A model generated the notes under the pieces. That model was not told the origin of the DNA. It worked only from the letters and a program-made list of their open reading frames with translations, and ran no database searches. Positions 56,768-64,000 of a stretch of 64,000 bases of DNA are shown here, one piece after another. The position numbers were made by a program, and so were the translations under genes. The stretch is taken from assembly GCA_022824005.1 (NCBI GenBank), contig JAJEBG010000027.1, positions 1 through 64,000 on the forward strand, in the 5' to 3' direction. Position 1 is the first letter of the stretch. Every line of letters starts with the position of its first letter. The stretch is from Paracoccaceae bacterium. Lineage in GTDB: Bacteria > Pseudomonadota > Alphaproteobacteria > Rhodobacterales > Rhodobacteraceae.

Positions 56768-58210
56768 ATGAGTTTTGAACTTCCGACCGGGGCCCCTTTG
56801 GCGATCTATGTCGTGGCCGCGACTTTGTTTATCCTTTCTTTGGGCGGATTAGCCGATCAGGAACGTGCCAAACGAGCCATTTGGTATGGTATGGCCGGCA
56901 TGCTGTTGGCGGTTGTGGCCACCATCATTTCCGCCGGTATCAATAACTTTGCGATTGTCGCAATAATGGTTTTGGTGGGAGCGGTGATCGGAACCTTTGT
57001 GGCTCGACGTGTCGAGATGACGGGAATGCCGCAACTTGTCGCGGCTTTACACTCCTTTGTCGGACTCGCTGCCGTGTTCATCGGTCTTAACGCCGATATC
57101 GAACTGACATTTGTTCAATCCTATGTCGGTGCTATTGAGACCTTAACGGGGTTTTCGCTGCAATTGGCAAAAAAGACAGCGGCGGAAATCGGATTGCTCA
57201 AAGTTGAGATTTTCCTTGGAATTTTCATTGGCGCTGTCACCTTTACCGGTTCCGTCGTCGCCTTTGGAAAACTGGCCGGACACTTCGATGGAAAGCCAAA
57301 GAAATTGCCGGGGGGTCATTTTTGGAATGCCGCGGCCGCACTGGTTTGTCTGGTGCTTGGCTTCATCTATCTTAATGATGGAGGCCTTTGGACCCTGATC
57401 CTTATTGCTCTCCTCGCCGGTGCCATAGGCTGGCATTTGATCATGGGTATTGGCGGGGCTGATATGCCAGTCGTGGTATCCATGTTGAACTCCTATTCAG
57501 GTTGGGCGGCGGCGGCGATCGGGTTTACCCTCGGCAATGACCTATTGATTGTCACCGGAGCGTTGGTGGGATCATCGGGGGCGATCCTCTCTTACATCAT
57601 GTGTCGTGCGATGAACCGCCACTTTATAGGTGTCATACTCGGTGGATTTGGTGGCACTGGTGATCCCATATCCAACGTCGAAGGTGAGCAGATTGCTATT
57701 GATGCCGACGGTGTCGCCTCGGCGCTCACCGAAGCTGACAATATCATCTTTGTCCCGGGCTATGGGATGGCCGTCGCGCAGGCCCAAGGAGCGGTCAGTG
57801 AACTCGTTGGGAAACTGCGTCGTGATGGAAAAACGGTGCGATTTGCCATCCATCCCGTAGCAGGGCGCTTGCCGGGTCATATGAATGTATTGCTCGCTGA
57901 AGCCAAGGTTCCCTATGATATTGTTCTCGAAATGGATGAAATCAATGAGGATTTTGCCGCGACCGATGTCGTCATCGTGGTGGGCTCCAATGACATTGTG
58001 AACCCGTCAGCACAAGATGATCCCCACTCGCCGATTGCTGGAATGCCGGTTTTAGAGGTATGGAAAGCGAAGCAGGTGTTTGTTTCCAAACGGGGGCAGG
58101 GCACCGGTTATTCGGGGATTGAGAATCCCTTATTTTATAAAGAAAACACGCGCATGTTTTTCGGTGATGCCAAAGAATCGATTCTTCAAGTTCTGCGCTT
58201 CATGGATTAA
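56768..58210 (+). CDS. pntB: NAD(P) transhydrogenase subunit beta
   Basis: A 480-residue beta subunit with eight or nine membrane segments and a C-terminal NADP(H)-binding domain. The domain III signature is [18 protein letters not shown], with [21 protein letters not shown] and [14 protein letters not shown] following. It begins directly after pntA. It ends 18 nt before the convergent acyl-CoA dehydrogenase gene. Confidence 0.97.
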   Translation: MSFELPTGAPLAIYVVAATLFILSLGGLADQERAKRAIWYGMAGMLLAVVATIISAGINNFAIVAIMVLVGAVIGTFVARRVEMTGMPQLVAALHSFVGLAAVFIGLNADIELTFVQSYVGAIETLTGFSLQLAKKTAAEIGLLKVEIFLGIFIGAVTFTGSVVAFGKLAGHFDGKPKKLPGGHFWNAAAALVCLVLGFIYLNDGGLWTLILIALLAGAIGWHLIMGIGGADMPVVVSMLNSYSGWAAAAIGFTLGNDLLIVTGALVGSSGAILSYIMCRAMNRHFIGVILGGFGGTGDPISNVEGEQIAIDADGVASALTEADNIIFVPGYGMAVAQAQGAVSELVGKLRRDGKTVRFAIHPVAGRLPGHMNVLLAEAKVPYDIVLEMDEINEDFAATDVVIVVGSNDIVNPSAQDDPHSPIAGMPVLEVWKAKQVFVSKRGQGTGYSGIENPLFYKENTRMFFGDAKESILQVLRFMD

Positions 58211-58228
58211 CCATTCCGGGCCTCAGGA

Positions 58229-59443
58229 TTATCGGTCATACTGGCGCAGTTCAGCTCGTGCCACTTGGCGAAGATGAACCGCGTCGGGACCATCGGCGAG
58301 ACGCAAGGTGCGAAGGTGGAGCCATTGGCGGGCGAGGGGCGTGTCTTGACTGATACCCGCCCCACCATGCATTTGGATGGCCTCGTCGGTGACCTTTAGC
58401 GCAATTTTTGGGGCTTGGGTTTTAACCATGCTAATCCAAGGGGCCGCCGCTCGCTGATCTCCTTGGTCCATCAACCAAGCTGTTTTCAAACACAACAATC
58501 GAGTGGCTTCAATGTCGATTCGTGATTGCGCCACAATGTCGAGATTTCCGCCAAGTCGCGCTAGTGATTGGCCGAACGCTTGGCGTGACAAAGACCTCTG
58601 ACACAAGAGTTCGAGAGATTTCTCGGCCTGTCCGATGGCCCGCATACAATGGTGTATTCGTCCGGGCCCGAGGCGGCTTTGGGCGATTTTGAAACCATGG
58701 CCTTCACCCACCAACAAATTTTGCGATGGCACACGGACATCGCGAAATCGAATATGCATGTGACCGTGCGGCGCATCGTCACTGCCATAAATCGTCATCG
58801 GTCGCAGAATGTCGATCCCAGCGGTCTCGGCCGGGACGATAATCATTGAATGTTGGGCATAACGCGCCCCGTCTTTATCTGTTTGAACCATGACGAGATA
58901 GAGTTGGCAGCGGGGGTCGCCAGCACCTGTTGCCCACCATTTTTCACCGTTTAACACATAATGGTCACCTTGGCGCACACACGACATCGAAATATTCGTC
59001 GCATCGGATGACGCCACCTGAGGTTCAGTCATCAAGTAAGCGGAGCGAATTTTGCCATCCAATAAGGGTTGAAGCCATGTCGCTTTTATCTCGTCTGTAG
59101 CAAATTTTGTCAGTACTTCCATATTGCCGGTATCGGGCGCGTTGCAGTTAAACACTTCAGGCGCAAGATGTGATTTTCCCATCTCTTCAGCAAAATACGC
59201 GTATTCAACGGTATTGAGAGCGCCGCCTGGCCCGTCGGTGTGCCAAAGATTCCATAATCCATGGCTTTGAGCCGACGCCTTCAATTGGTCGAGAATCTGT
59301 ATCTGCCTGTCGGTGAATTGCCAACGATCACCCTTGTCGACCTCGGCTAAAAATTCTTCATCTCTTGGGATGATTTCTTCCCGAATCATCTCCTGTGCCA
59401 CCGCCAACAATTTCTTTGCCGATTCTGATAATCCTAAATTCAT
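58229..59443 (-). CDS. Acyl-CoA dehydrogenase family protein
   Basis: A 404-residue flavoprotein of the acyl-CoA dehydrogenase fold. AYLMTEPQVASSDATNISMS is the FAD/substrate motif, YVLNGEKWWATGAG follows, and the C-terminal domain has QMHGGAGISQDTPLARQW. It would oxidise an acyl-CoA to the enoyl-CoA. The gene is divergent from a phosphotransferase-family gene, a pairing that recalls human ACAD10/11, in which an APH-like kinase domain and a dehydrogenase are fused. A role in 4-hydroxy or branched acid breakdown is inferred from that parallel. Confidence 0.93.
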   Translation of the reverse strand: MNLGLSESAKKLLAVAQEMIREEIIPRDEEFLAEVDKGDRWQFTDRQIQILDQLKASAQSHGLWNLWHTDGPGGALNTVEYAYFAEEMGKSHLAPEVFNCNAPDTGNMEVLTKFATDEIKATWLQPLLDGKIRSAYLMTEPQVASSDATNISMSCVRQGDHYVLNGEKWWATGAGDPRCQLYLVMVQTDKDGARYAQHSMIIVPAETAGIDILRPMTIYGSDDAPHGHMHIRFRDVRVPSQNLLVGEGHGFKIAQSRLGPGRIHHCMRAIGQAEKSLELLCQRSLSRQAFGQSLARLGGNLDIVAQSRIDIEATRLLCLKTAWLMDQGDQRAAAPWISMVKTQAPKIALKVTDEAIQMHGGAGISQDTPLARQWLHLRTLRLADGPDAVHLRQVARAELRQYDR

Positions 59444-59580
59444 TCATCTGTTCCCGCTTGATCCGAGTCCATCAAGACGCATACGCTATCGGAATTTATT
59501 TCTCAAATTGATGGCGTTATGTGGCTTGATCATCAGGCCAGAAAGCGGCACAAAGTCATGAGAGATGATGGGCTTGTGCG

Positions 59581-60672
59581 ATGATGAAGAGAGAACAAAG
59601 TCTCGGCAACTTGGTAAAGACCGGTGGGGATGAGGCAGTCGTGGATTCGTTGAATCAACCGATAAGTGTTTCGCGCATTGAACCTTATCTTCAAACCTTG
59701 ATTCCCAAGATCAGGGTTCACAAAATTAAAAAATTCGGTAACGGGCAGTCGAATCCGACCTATCTCATCTTCACCAACAGCAAAAAACTGGTGTTGCGCT
59801 GTAAGCCAATGGGTCACCTTCTGCCGTCAGCCCATCTCGTAGAACGCGAATTTCGCGTGATGCAAGCTTTGCGACAAACCGATATTCCGGTGCCAAAAAT
59901 GGTGGCCTTGGCGCATGACAAAGAATCGCCGCTTGGCCGCGCGTTCTTCATTATGGAATATGTAAGTGGGGAGGTATTCTTTGACCCTGCGCTTCCCGAG
60001 ATGCGTCCCTCTCAAAGGGCCGGCATCTACGATGTGATGAACAATCTATTGGCGTCCTTGCATAAGATTACCCCGCACTCGATAGGTTTAGAATCATTCG
60101 GCCGGCCGGGGAACTATTTTGCTCGACAAACGCACATCTGGGAACAACAGTGCCGCAACCATGGTAAGATTTCGGATCCCCATCTTTGGTCACTGATATC
60201 ATGGCTTAAGCACCATATGATTGAAACTGATGAACCCCTTTGCCTTGTGCATGGCGATTACCGTCTCGATAATTTTATCATTGATCGCAAAGCGGCCCGG
60301 CCGGTGGCCTTGCTCGATTGGGAGTTATCAACCCTTGGACATCCGCTTGCCGACCTCGGCTATCAATGTGCTCAATGGCGTTTGCCACATCAAAGTGAAA
60401 TGAAAGGTTTAGGGGGTTTAGAGCGGGAGTTGACTGGTTTGCCGACTGAAGAGGCATATGTCGAAGATTATTGTCGGCGGCGTGCCATTCCTGTCCCCGA
60501 AGACTGGCATTTTTACTTGGCTTTTGGCCTGTTTAGATTGGCCGCCATTTTGCTTGGTGTGGAAGGGCGCGGGCGCGAGGGAAATGCGTCGAATCCCCAG
60601 AAAGCTAGAAAATTGGGCAAACTAGTGCCGATCTTGACTAAAATGGCATTGGATGTCGTGGAATCAAGATGA
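59581..60672 (+). CDS. Phosphotransferase family protein (APH/ACAD10-11-like kinase)
   Basis: A 363-residue aminoglycoside-phosphotransferase-like kinase. NPTYLIFTNSKKLVLRCKP forms the nucleotide-binding lobe, CLVHGDYRLDNFIID is the catalytic Brenner motif near residue 222, and LLDWELSTLGHPLADLGYQ holds the metal-binding Asp. Paired with the divergent acyl-CoA dehydrogenase it may phosphorylate a hydroxyacyl-CoA, as ACAD10/11 proteins do. The true substrate is not shown. The intergenic 137 bp must hold promoters for both. Confidence 0.92.
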   Translation: MMKREQSLGNLVKTGGDEAVVDSLNQPISVSRIEPYLQTLIPKIRVHKIKKFGNGQSNPTYLIFTNSKKLVLRCKPMGHLLPSAHLVEREFRVMQALRQTDIPVPKMVALAHDKESPLGRAFFIMEYVSGEVFFDPALPEMRPSQRAGIYDVMNNLLASLHKITPHSIGLESFGRPGNYFARQTHIWEQQCRNHGKISDPHLWSLISWLKHHMIETDEPLCLVHGDYRLDNFIIDRKAARPVALLDWELSTLGHPLADLGYQCAQWRLPHQSEMKGLGGLERELTGLPTEEAYVEDYCRRRAIPVPEDWHFYLAFGLFRLAAILLGVEGRGREGNASNPQKARKLGKLVPILTKMALDVVESR

Positions 60673-60700
60673 TTCCAAACCAATAAAGAGGAGCACTTCA

Positions 60701-60799
60701 GTGCCGACAGAATGGCGGCACATCACCCTTTTTGCCGACCCAAGCTACAAAGCAAGAGGGGCCATCAACGGGGTCGTTCTGTATCGAAGGTTGCGGTGA
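60701..60799 (+). CDS. Possible 32-residue small protein or truncated gene start
   Basis: GTG at 60701 is preceded by a strong GAGGAG 7 nt upstream (60688-60693) and opens a 32-codon frame (MPTEWRHITLFADPSYK...). It lies 28 nt after the phosphotransferase stop and runs 35 nt into the 3' end of the convergent BMP-family gene. The clean ribosome binding site argues that translation could occur. The short length and lack of a known family suggest a truncated downstream gene or chance. Confidence 0.3.
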   Translation: MPTEWRHITLFADPSYKARGAINGVVLYRRLR

Positions 60800-61760
60800 A
60801 TCGCTGCTGGCGCAATTCAAGTTCCCTCAGAGCCGTCAGTTCCACGGCATCCTCTGAAATATCATTGATGAATCGGCCCACCGGCGCGAGGGAGCAGCCA
60901 TTGTGATGCATGTAGGAATAGACACCGAAATCTGTCGTGGTGATTCCACCTTCTCGTATCTGTTCGATGGCCGCTTGTAGAGTCGGCTCTAAATGCCAAC
61001 GGGCACCCGTTACGACAGTGTCGGCTTGTCTCCATTCTATCCCGCTGAGACTGCTGATGACAGGAATGCCACTTTCGCTAGCCGTCTCGGCGACGCCCGG
61101 TGCATCGGCATAGATGACATCGACTCCACTGGAAATTCGACGGTTGGTCATTTCCGTGGCGCCATCAAGATCAAACCAAGAATCAAGAAAATCAACTGTG
61201 ATATCAAGTCCAGGCGACAACTCTTTGGTTCCGCCAATAAAGGCATTCATCAACCGATTTATGGACGGTGTTGGATACCGGCCAATCAAGCCAATTCGGC
61301 CATTTTTGGTGAGTGAAGCGCCCACGATCCCTGAGAGGTAGGAGGCATCTTGGATATAGGAGTCAAAGACCGAAAAATTCTTGAATTGATCATGGATCTG
61401 GAATGACGAACCCATGAGATAGCTGATGTTTGGGAATTTTTGCGCCAGAAGACGGGCACTCTCCTCGTGAGCGAACGCGTCACCAATGATGAGATCGAGT
61501 TCCTCTTGAGACAGTCGCTCAAAGACGCGTTCATAATCTTCATCGGCGACGTCCTCGACATATTGGTAGTCAATCTCACCCCGCACAACAAAATTCAGTG
61601 CCGCCTCATGCAACACCCGTATCCAACGTTGGTTGACGGGCACGGTGTAAAGGCCACCGATACGTATCGGCTTTTGTGTCGTGGCCACGGACATTCGGCT
61701 TGATGTGGTCACAAGACCGGCTGTGGCCGCTTGGAGAAATTTTCGACGATGTAATTTCAA
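60765..61760 (-). CDS. BMP-family substrate-binding protein with twin-arginine signal
   Basis: A 331-residue periplasmic protein. Residues 1-25 are a Tat-type signal (HRRKFLQAATAGLV). The mature part resembles basic membrane protein/PnrA-like binding proteins, with DLIIGDAFAHEESARLLAQKFPN and FDSYIQDASYLSGIVGASLTKNGRIGLIG. The family binds nucleosides or related compounds for ABC uptake. No permease or ATPase gene adjoins it, so partners are elsewhere or the gene is an orphan. Confidence 0.88.
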   Translation of the reverse strand: MKLHRRKFLQAATAGLVTTSSRMSVATTQKPIRIGGLYTVPVNQRWIRVLHEAALNFVVRGEIDYQYVEDVADEDYERVFERLSQEELDLIIGDAFAHEESARLLAQKFPNISYLMGSSFQIHDQFKNFSVFDSYIQDASYLSGIVGASLTKNGRIGLIGRYPTPSINRLMNAFIGGTKELSPGLDITVDFLDSWFDLDGATEMTNRRISSGVDVIYADAPGVAETASESGIPVISSLSGIEWRQADTVVTGARWHLEPTLQAAIEQIREGGITTTDFGVYSYMHHNGCSLAPVGRFINDISEDAVELTALRELELRQQRFTATFDTERPR

Positions 61761-61981
61761 GGTTTGGCTTTCATGTCAGGGATGACTCTAATCTAAACGA
61801 TGATGGACTTCATGGTGAAGAATTTATAGGGAAGATTAACGATCATTGAAAGCGCGCGTGCCGGTCAGCCTTTCGCGAATAGCGTGGAGAATGCTAATGC
61901 CAAACCCATTTCTCCCAAACGCTGCATTACGCTATATTAGCTGCAAAACAAAGAAAGCAGCCATTCCAACAGAGCCATTTG

Positions 61982-62650
61982 TCAACGTGTGATTTCTGCA
62001 AGACCTTCAATCTGAAGGTCAAAACCTTCCTGAATGTGTCTGGTGAAGGTTTCCAAAGCTTCGGTCACGTCGCCCGTCGCAATCGCGTCAACGAGGGTCA
62101 GGTGGTTTCCGAGGGACTTGGAGATATCGACATTTTCAATCGCTGAAAACAAGTGGAACGCCATGGCTTTGCCCCAAATCATATCGAACATTTCGATCAG
62201 AAATTTGTTGCCAGCCTCTACCATAAAGGCTCGGTGAATGCGTCGGTTTGCGATAAAGTAGTCCCGCGTCGTTGGTTGGGTCAGATCTTCTTCGCGACGA
62301 ATGAGTTCGCGTAGACGATTGAGCACCTCTGGTTCCGCATGAACCGCAAGAATCCGTGCAGCTTGCCCTTCGATCGCGGCTCGGGCCTGATACAATTGTC
62401 TTACCTCAGTCTGGTCCATGCGGGCCAGCCGAAATCCACCGCTTGCGGCAACTTCCAACACGCCTTCGGTTTCCAACCGCATAAGCGCCTCGCGCACGGG
62501 TGTGCGGCTGATGTTCAATTCGGCGGCCAGCTTTTCCTGCACCAGCCGATCATCACCGGTGATTTCGCGACTCATGATGGCTTCGACCAATTGGTCATAG
62601 ACCTCGTCAACAAGGCGCCTACGTTTTGTTTTGATCTGTTTCAGAGCCAC
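61982..62650 (-). CDS. GntR-family transcriptional regulator (FCD domain)
   Basis: A 222-residue regulator of the FadR/VanR-like FCD group. The N-terminal winged helix-turn-helix has LVQEKLAAELNISRTPVREALMRLETEGVLEV. The helical C-terminal domain has RRIHRAFMVEAGN, with the His/Asp metal-binding pattern of FCD proteins. It diverges from mgsA, and a strong inverted repeat lies between them. It is therefore the likely local regulator of the N-methylglutamate synthase genes, and possibly of itself. Base composition looks a little more GC-rich than to the left. Confidence 0.93.
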   Translation of the reverse strand: MALKQIKTKRRRLVDEVYDQLVEAIMSREITGDDRLVQEKLAAELNISRTPVREALMRLETEGVLEVAASGGFRLARMDQTEVRQLYQARAAIEGQAARILAVHAEPEVLNRLRELIRREEDLTQPTTRDYFIANRRIHRAFMVEAGNKFLIEMFDMIWGKAMAFHLFSAIENVDISKSLGNHLTLVDAIATGDVTEALETFTRHIQEGFDLQIEGLAEITR

Positions 62651-62730
62651 TCGAGGCCTCTCTTTCTGTTCCTTTCGAATTCGCTATTCAAAAAAGCAGC
62701 GGGTGCCAAGTCGAATAGGGTTGCTATTAA

Positions 62731-62754
62731 TTGTGTACTGTATACAGTATACAA
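62731..62754. promoter_or_regulatory. 24-bp inverted repeat, likely GntR operator at mgsA
   Basis: Left half TTGTGTACTGTA (62731-62742) and right half TACAGTATACAA (62743-62754) match as reverse complements at 11 of 12 positions. The inner 14 bp are a perfect palindrome. The centre lies 36 bp before the mgsA ATG and 92 bp from the GntR start. FCD-type GntR regulators typically bind short palindromes such as TGTATACA-like sites. A TTGCTA (62721-62726) and TACAGT (62743-62748) 16 bp apart could be the mgsA promoter, in which case the repeat would cover the -10. Confidence 0.75.
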
Positions 62755-62778
62755 ACATGGATGGACAGGGAGTTCTTT

Positions 62779-63723
62779 ATGTGTGGAATTGCTGGTAGAA
62801 TACTGACCGCGCCCGGAAAGGTTGGGGCGGATCTGGTTGACCTGATGGATGCGCAGGAACACCGCGGCGCCGATAGTACCGGATTTGCCGTTTACGGTTT
62901 ACCGCGGGAAACAGGGTACGTTCTGCGGGGAATGGGGTTCGACAAGTCGCGGCAGGAATCTGATCTGTCTGAGTTCGAGGCCGTTCTGCGTGAACACGGC
63001 GGCAGTTTCCTTTCTGACCCCGAAATTCTCACAGACCAAAACCGTCACTACTGCTTTCGGATGGAGATTTCGGATCCAGCAAATTTGCAAGCTTTGGTCG
63101 CGGACGCGGATGAGCTGGCGGATCGTATCGAAATACAATCCTGCGGCCGCAGCCTTGAGATCATCAAGGATATCGGTGGCGCAGAGGTGGTGGCCGAAAA
63201 GCATGGTGTCCAGGATATGATTGGAACACACGGGTTGGGGCACGCGCGGCTGGCCACGGAAAGCTCCGTTTTGCCCAACGCCTCTCATCCGTTTTGGGCA
63301 CGCCCTTTTTCGGATGTCGCGATCGTGCATAACGGACAAATCACCGATTATTTCACATGGCGCGATAAGCTGACCCGGATGGGCTATCGGTTCCTGACCG
63401 AGAATGACAGCGAGTTGATTGCCGTCTGGGTCAGCGATCAGATGAAGGCTGGGCTGACGATGGAACAGGCGCTAAAAAAATCGATCACGTCGATCGATGG
63501 CGTCTTTACTTACATGATCGCAACACCAAACGGGATCGGTTTTGCCAAAGATCGATTCGCCTTGAAGCCTCTGGTTGTCGTCAACCGCAGTGGCGATCTG
63601 GCGGCGGCGACCGAAGAGCAAGCGGTTCGTCGGGTGATGACCGAGGAATGCGATGTGATCAACTATGACGGCCCGTCGTTGACCGGCATCTGGAGCATCG
63701 GAAACTGGAGCTTGGCGGCATGA
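62779..63723 (+). CDS. mgsA: N-methylglutamate synthase subunit A / GlxB-like glutamine amidotransferase
   Basis: A 314-residue class II glutamine amidotransferase. Cys2 at the start (MCGIAG) is the catalytic nucleophile after removal of Met, and EHRGADSTGFAVYG, THGLGHARLATES and VHNGQITDYFTWR complete the fold. This matches the stand-alone amidotransferase subunit of glutamate-synthase-like enzymes (GlxB; MgsA of N-methylglutamate synthase). In the latter it helps form N-methylglutamate from methylamine. The ATG at 62779 is preceded by CAGGGAG. It overlaps mgsB by ATGA. Confidence 0.88.
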   Translation: MCGIAGRILTAPGKVGADLVDLMDAQEHRGADSTGFAVYGLPRETGYVLRGMGFDKSRQESDLSEFEAVLREHGGSFLSDPEILTDQNRHYCFRMEISDPANLQALVADADELADRIEIQSCGRSLEIIKDIGGAEVVAEKHGVQDMIGTHGLGHARLATESSVLPNASHPFWARPFSDVAIVHNGQITDYFTWRDKLTRMGYRFLTENDSELIAVWVSDQMKAGLTMEQALKKSITSIDGVFTYMIATPNGIGFAKDRFALKPLVVVNRSGDLAAATEEQAVRRVMTEECDVINYDGPSLTGIWSIGNWSLAA

Positions 63724-64000
63724 CCAAGGTGGCAGAAAAGATGGATAAGATTGTCATCGAAGTTGGCAAACGTCATATCCGCGAGGTCAACCGTGACATC
63801 ATGGCGGCCTGTGCAACTGGCCGACCTATCCGTGTCGTGGACACCCTATCGCGCCATAACTTGGCCGTGGGATTGCCGGACAATGTGGATATCACCTTTG
63901 AGGGATCAGTTGGCTATTACTGCGGCGGTCTCAATACCGGTGCAAATATCTCAATCGAGCGTAACTGCGGCTGGGCGGTTGGTGAGGGCATGGCCAAGGG
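63720..64000 (+). CDS. mgsB: N-methylglutamate synthase subunit B / GlxC-like (partial)
   Basis: The first 93 residues of a GXGXG-domain protein, cut by the window edge. It begins KMDKIVIEVGKRHIREVNRD and reads DITFEGSVGYYCGGLNTGANI, which is the domain-3 (GltB C-terminal) type found as a separate subunit in GlxC/MgsB. The start overlaps the mgsA stop. An FMN-binding third subunit (mgsC/glxD) is expected downstream. The mgs versus glx naming cannot be decided here. Confidence 0.85.
   Translation, partial: MTKVAEKMDKIVIEVGKRHIREVNRDIMAACATGRPIRVVDTLSRHNLAVGLPDNVDITFEGSVGYYCGGLNTGANISIERNCGWAVGEGMAK

Noticed and set aside
61841..61920. Minus-strand frame reading NAAFGRNGFGISILHAIRER and then LTGTRAFNDR before a TAA
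   Set aside because: It is only about 30 codons, blocked upstream by a TAG, and a second frame in the same DNA also looks protein-like. No family could be named.
61950..61980. Pairing of GCTGC and GCAGC near 61940-61965 as a terminator for the GntR gene
   Set aside because: The loop is long and there is no T run. The evidence is too weak to list as a feature.

Overview
The window is a 64 kb chromosomal segment of an alphaproteobacterium with moderate GC (about 50 percent by eye). The evidence is gene content and order: tatABC followed by a DUF815 ATPase, the surE-pcm-nlpD run, yajC-secD-secF, dnaB-alr-(mlaEF)-cvpA-SDR, the ccmABCDG cluster facing acnA, and an E. coli-like two-subunit pntA/pntB. 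These point to a free-living, aerobic Gram-negative with c-type cytochromes and an outer membrane. A marine lineage is possible but cannot be settled from the sequence. Genes are densely packed, many overlap by 4 nt, and most of the window looks like vertically inherited housekeeping DNA.

Layout. 1-4.3 kb: tail of an Rpn-type transposase/nuclease, a DEAD-box helicase, an atypical SDR and an iron-type ABC ATPase without its permease. 4.5-17.8 kb: protein export and envelope genes (tatABC, DUF815 ATPase, nlpD, pcm, surE, serS, yajC, secD, secF), then a TauE exporter, sodB, rarD and a LOG-family gene. 17.9-25.3 kb: a LysM protein, a degraded gene and an RND efflux pump with its adaptor. 25.8-29.3 kb: the conserved YfgM-like/bamB/der trio. 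29.3-35.1 kb: a minus-strand run of SDR, cvpA, mlaF, mlaE, alr and dnaB. 35.3-40 kb: pyrE, pyrC and the cytochrome c maturation genes. 40.3-47.8 kb: acnA, a flavin reductase fused to a LysR-type ligand domain, a DMT exporter, an LpxL-like acyltransferase and a thiolase. 47.9-50.5 kb: thrS-infC. 50.7-58.2 kb: a hydrolase, a small membrane protein, an orphan iron-type ABC permease, tRNA-Thr(UGU), a broken TRAP binding-protein gene and pntAB. 58.2-64 kb: an acyl-CoA dehydrogenase divergent from an ACAD10/11-type phosphotransferase, a BMP-family binding protein, and at the right edge a GntR regulator divergent from an N-methylglutamate synthase operon (mgsA, mgsB partial).

No clearly new multi-gene system was found. 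The most notable items are: infC with an apparent AUA start; a near-perfect 24-bp inverted repeat that is a good candidate operator between the GntR gene and mgsA; two genes broken by in-frame nonsense codons but without frameshifts (a SeqA-like/RHH-type hypothetical and a TRAP DctP protein beside tRNA-Thr); the flavin reductase/LysR-domain fusion; absence of purF and radA from their usual places around cvpA; an SDR lacking the Tyr/Lys catalytic pair; and a 32-codon ORF with a strong ribosome binding site. No CRISPR array, rRNA, complete insertion sequence or prophage was seen.
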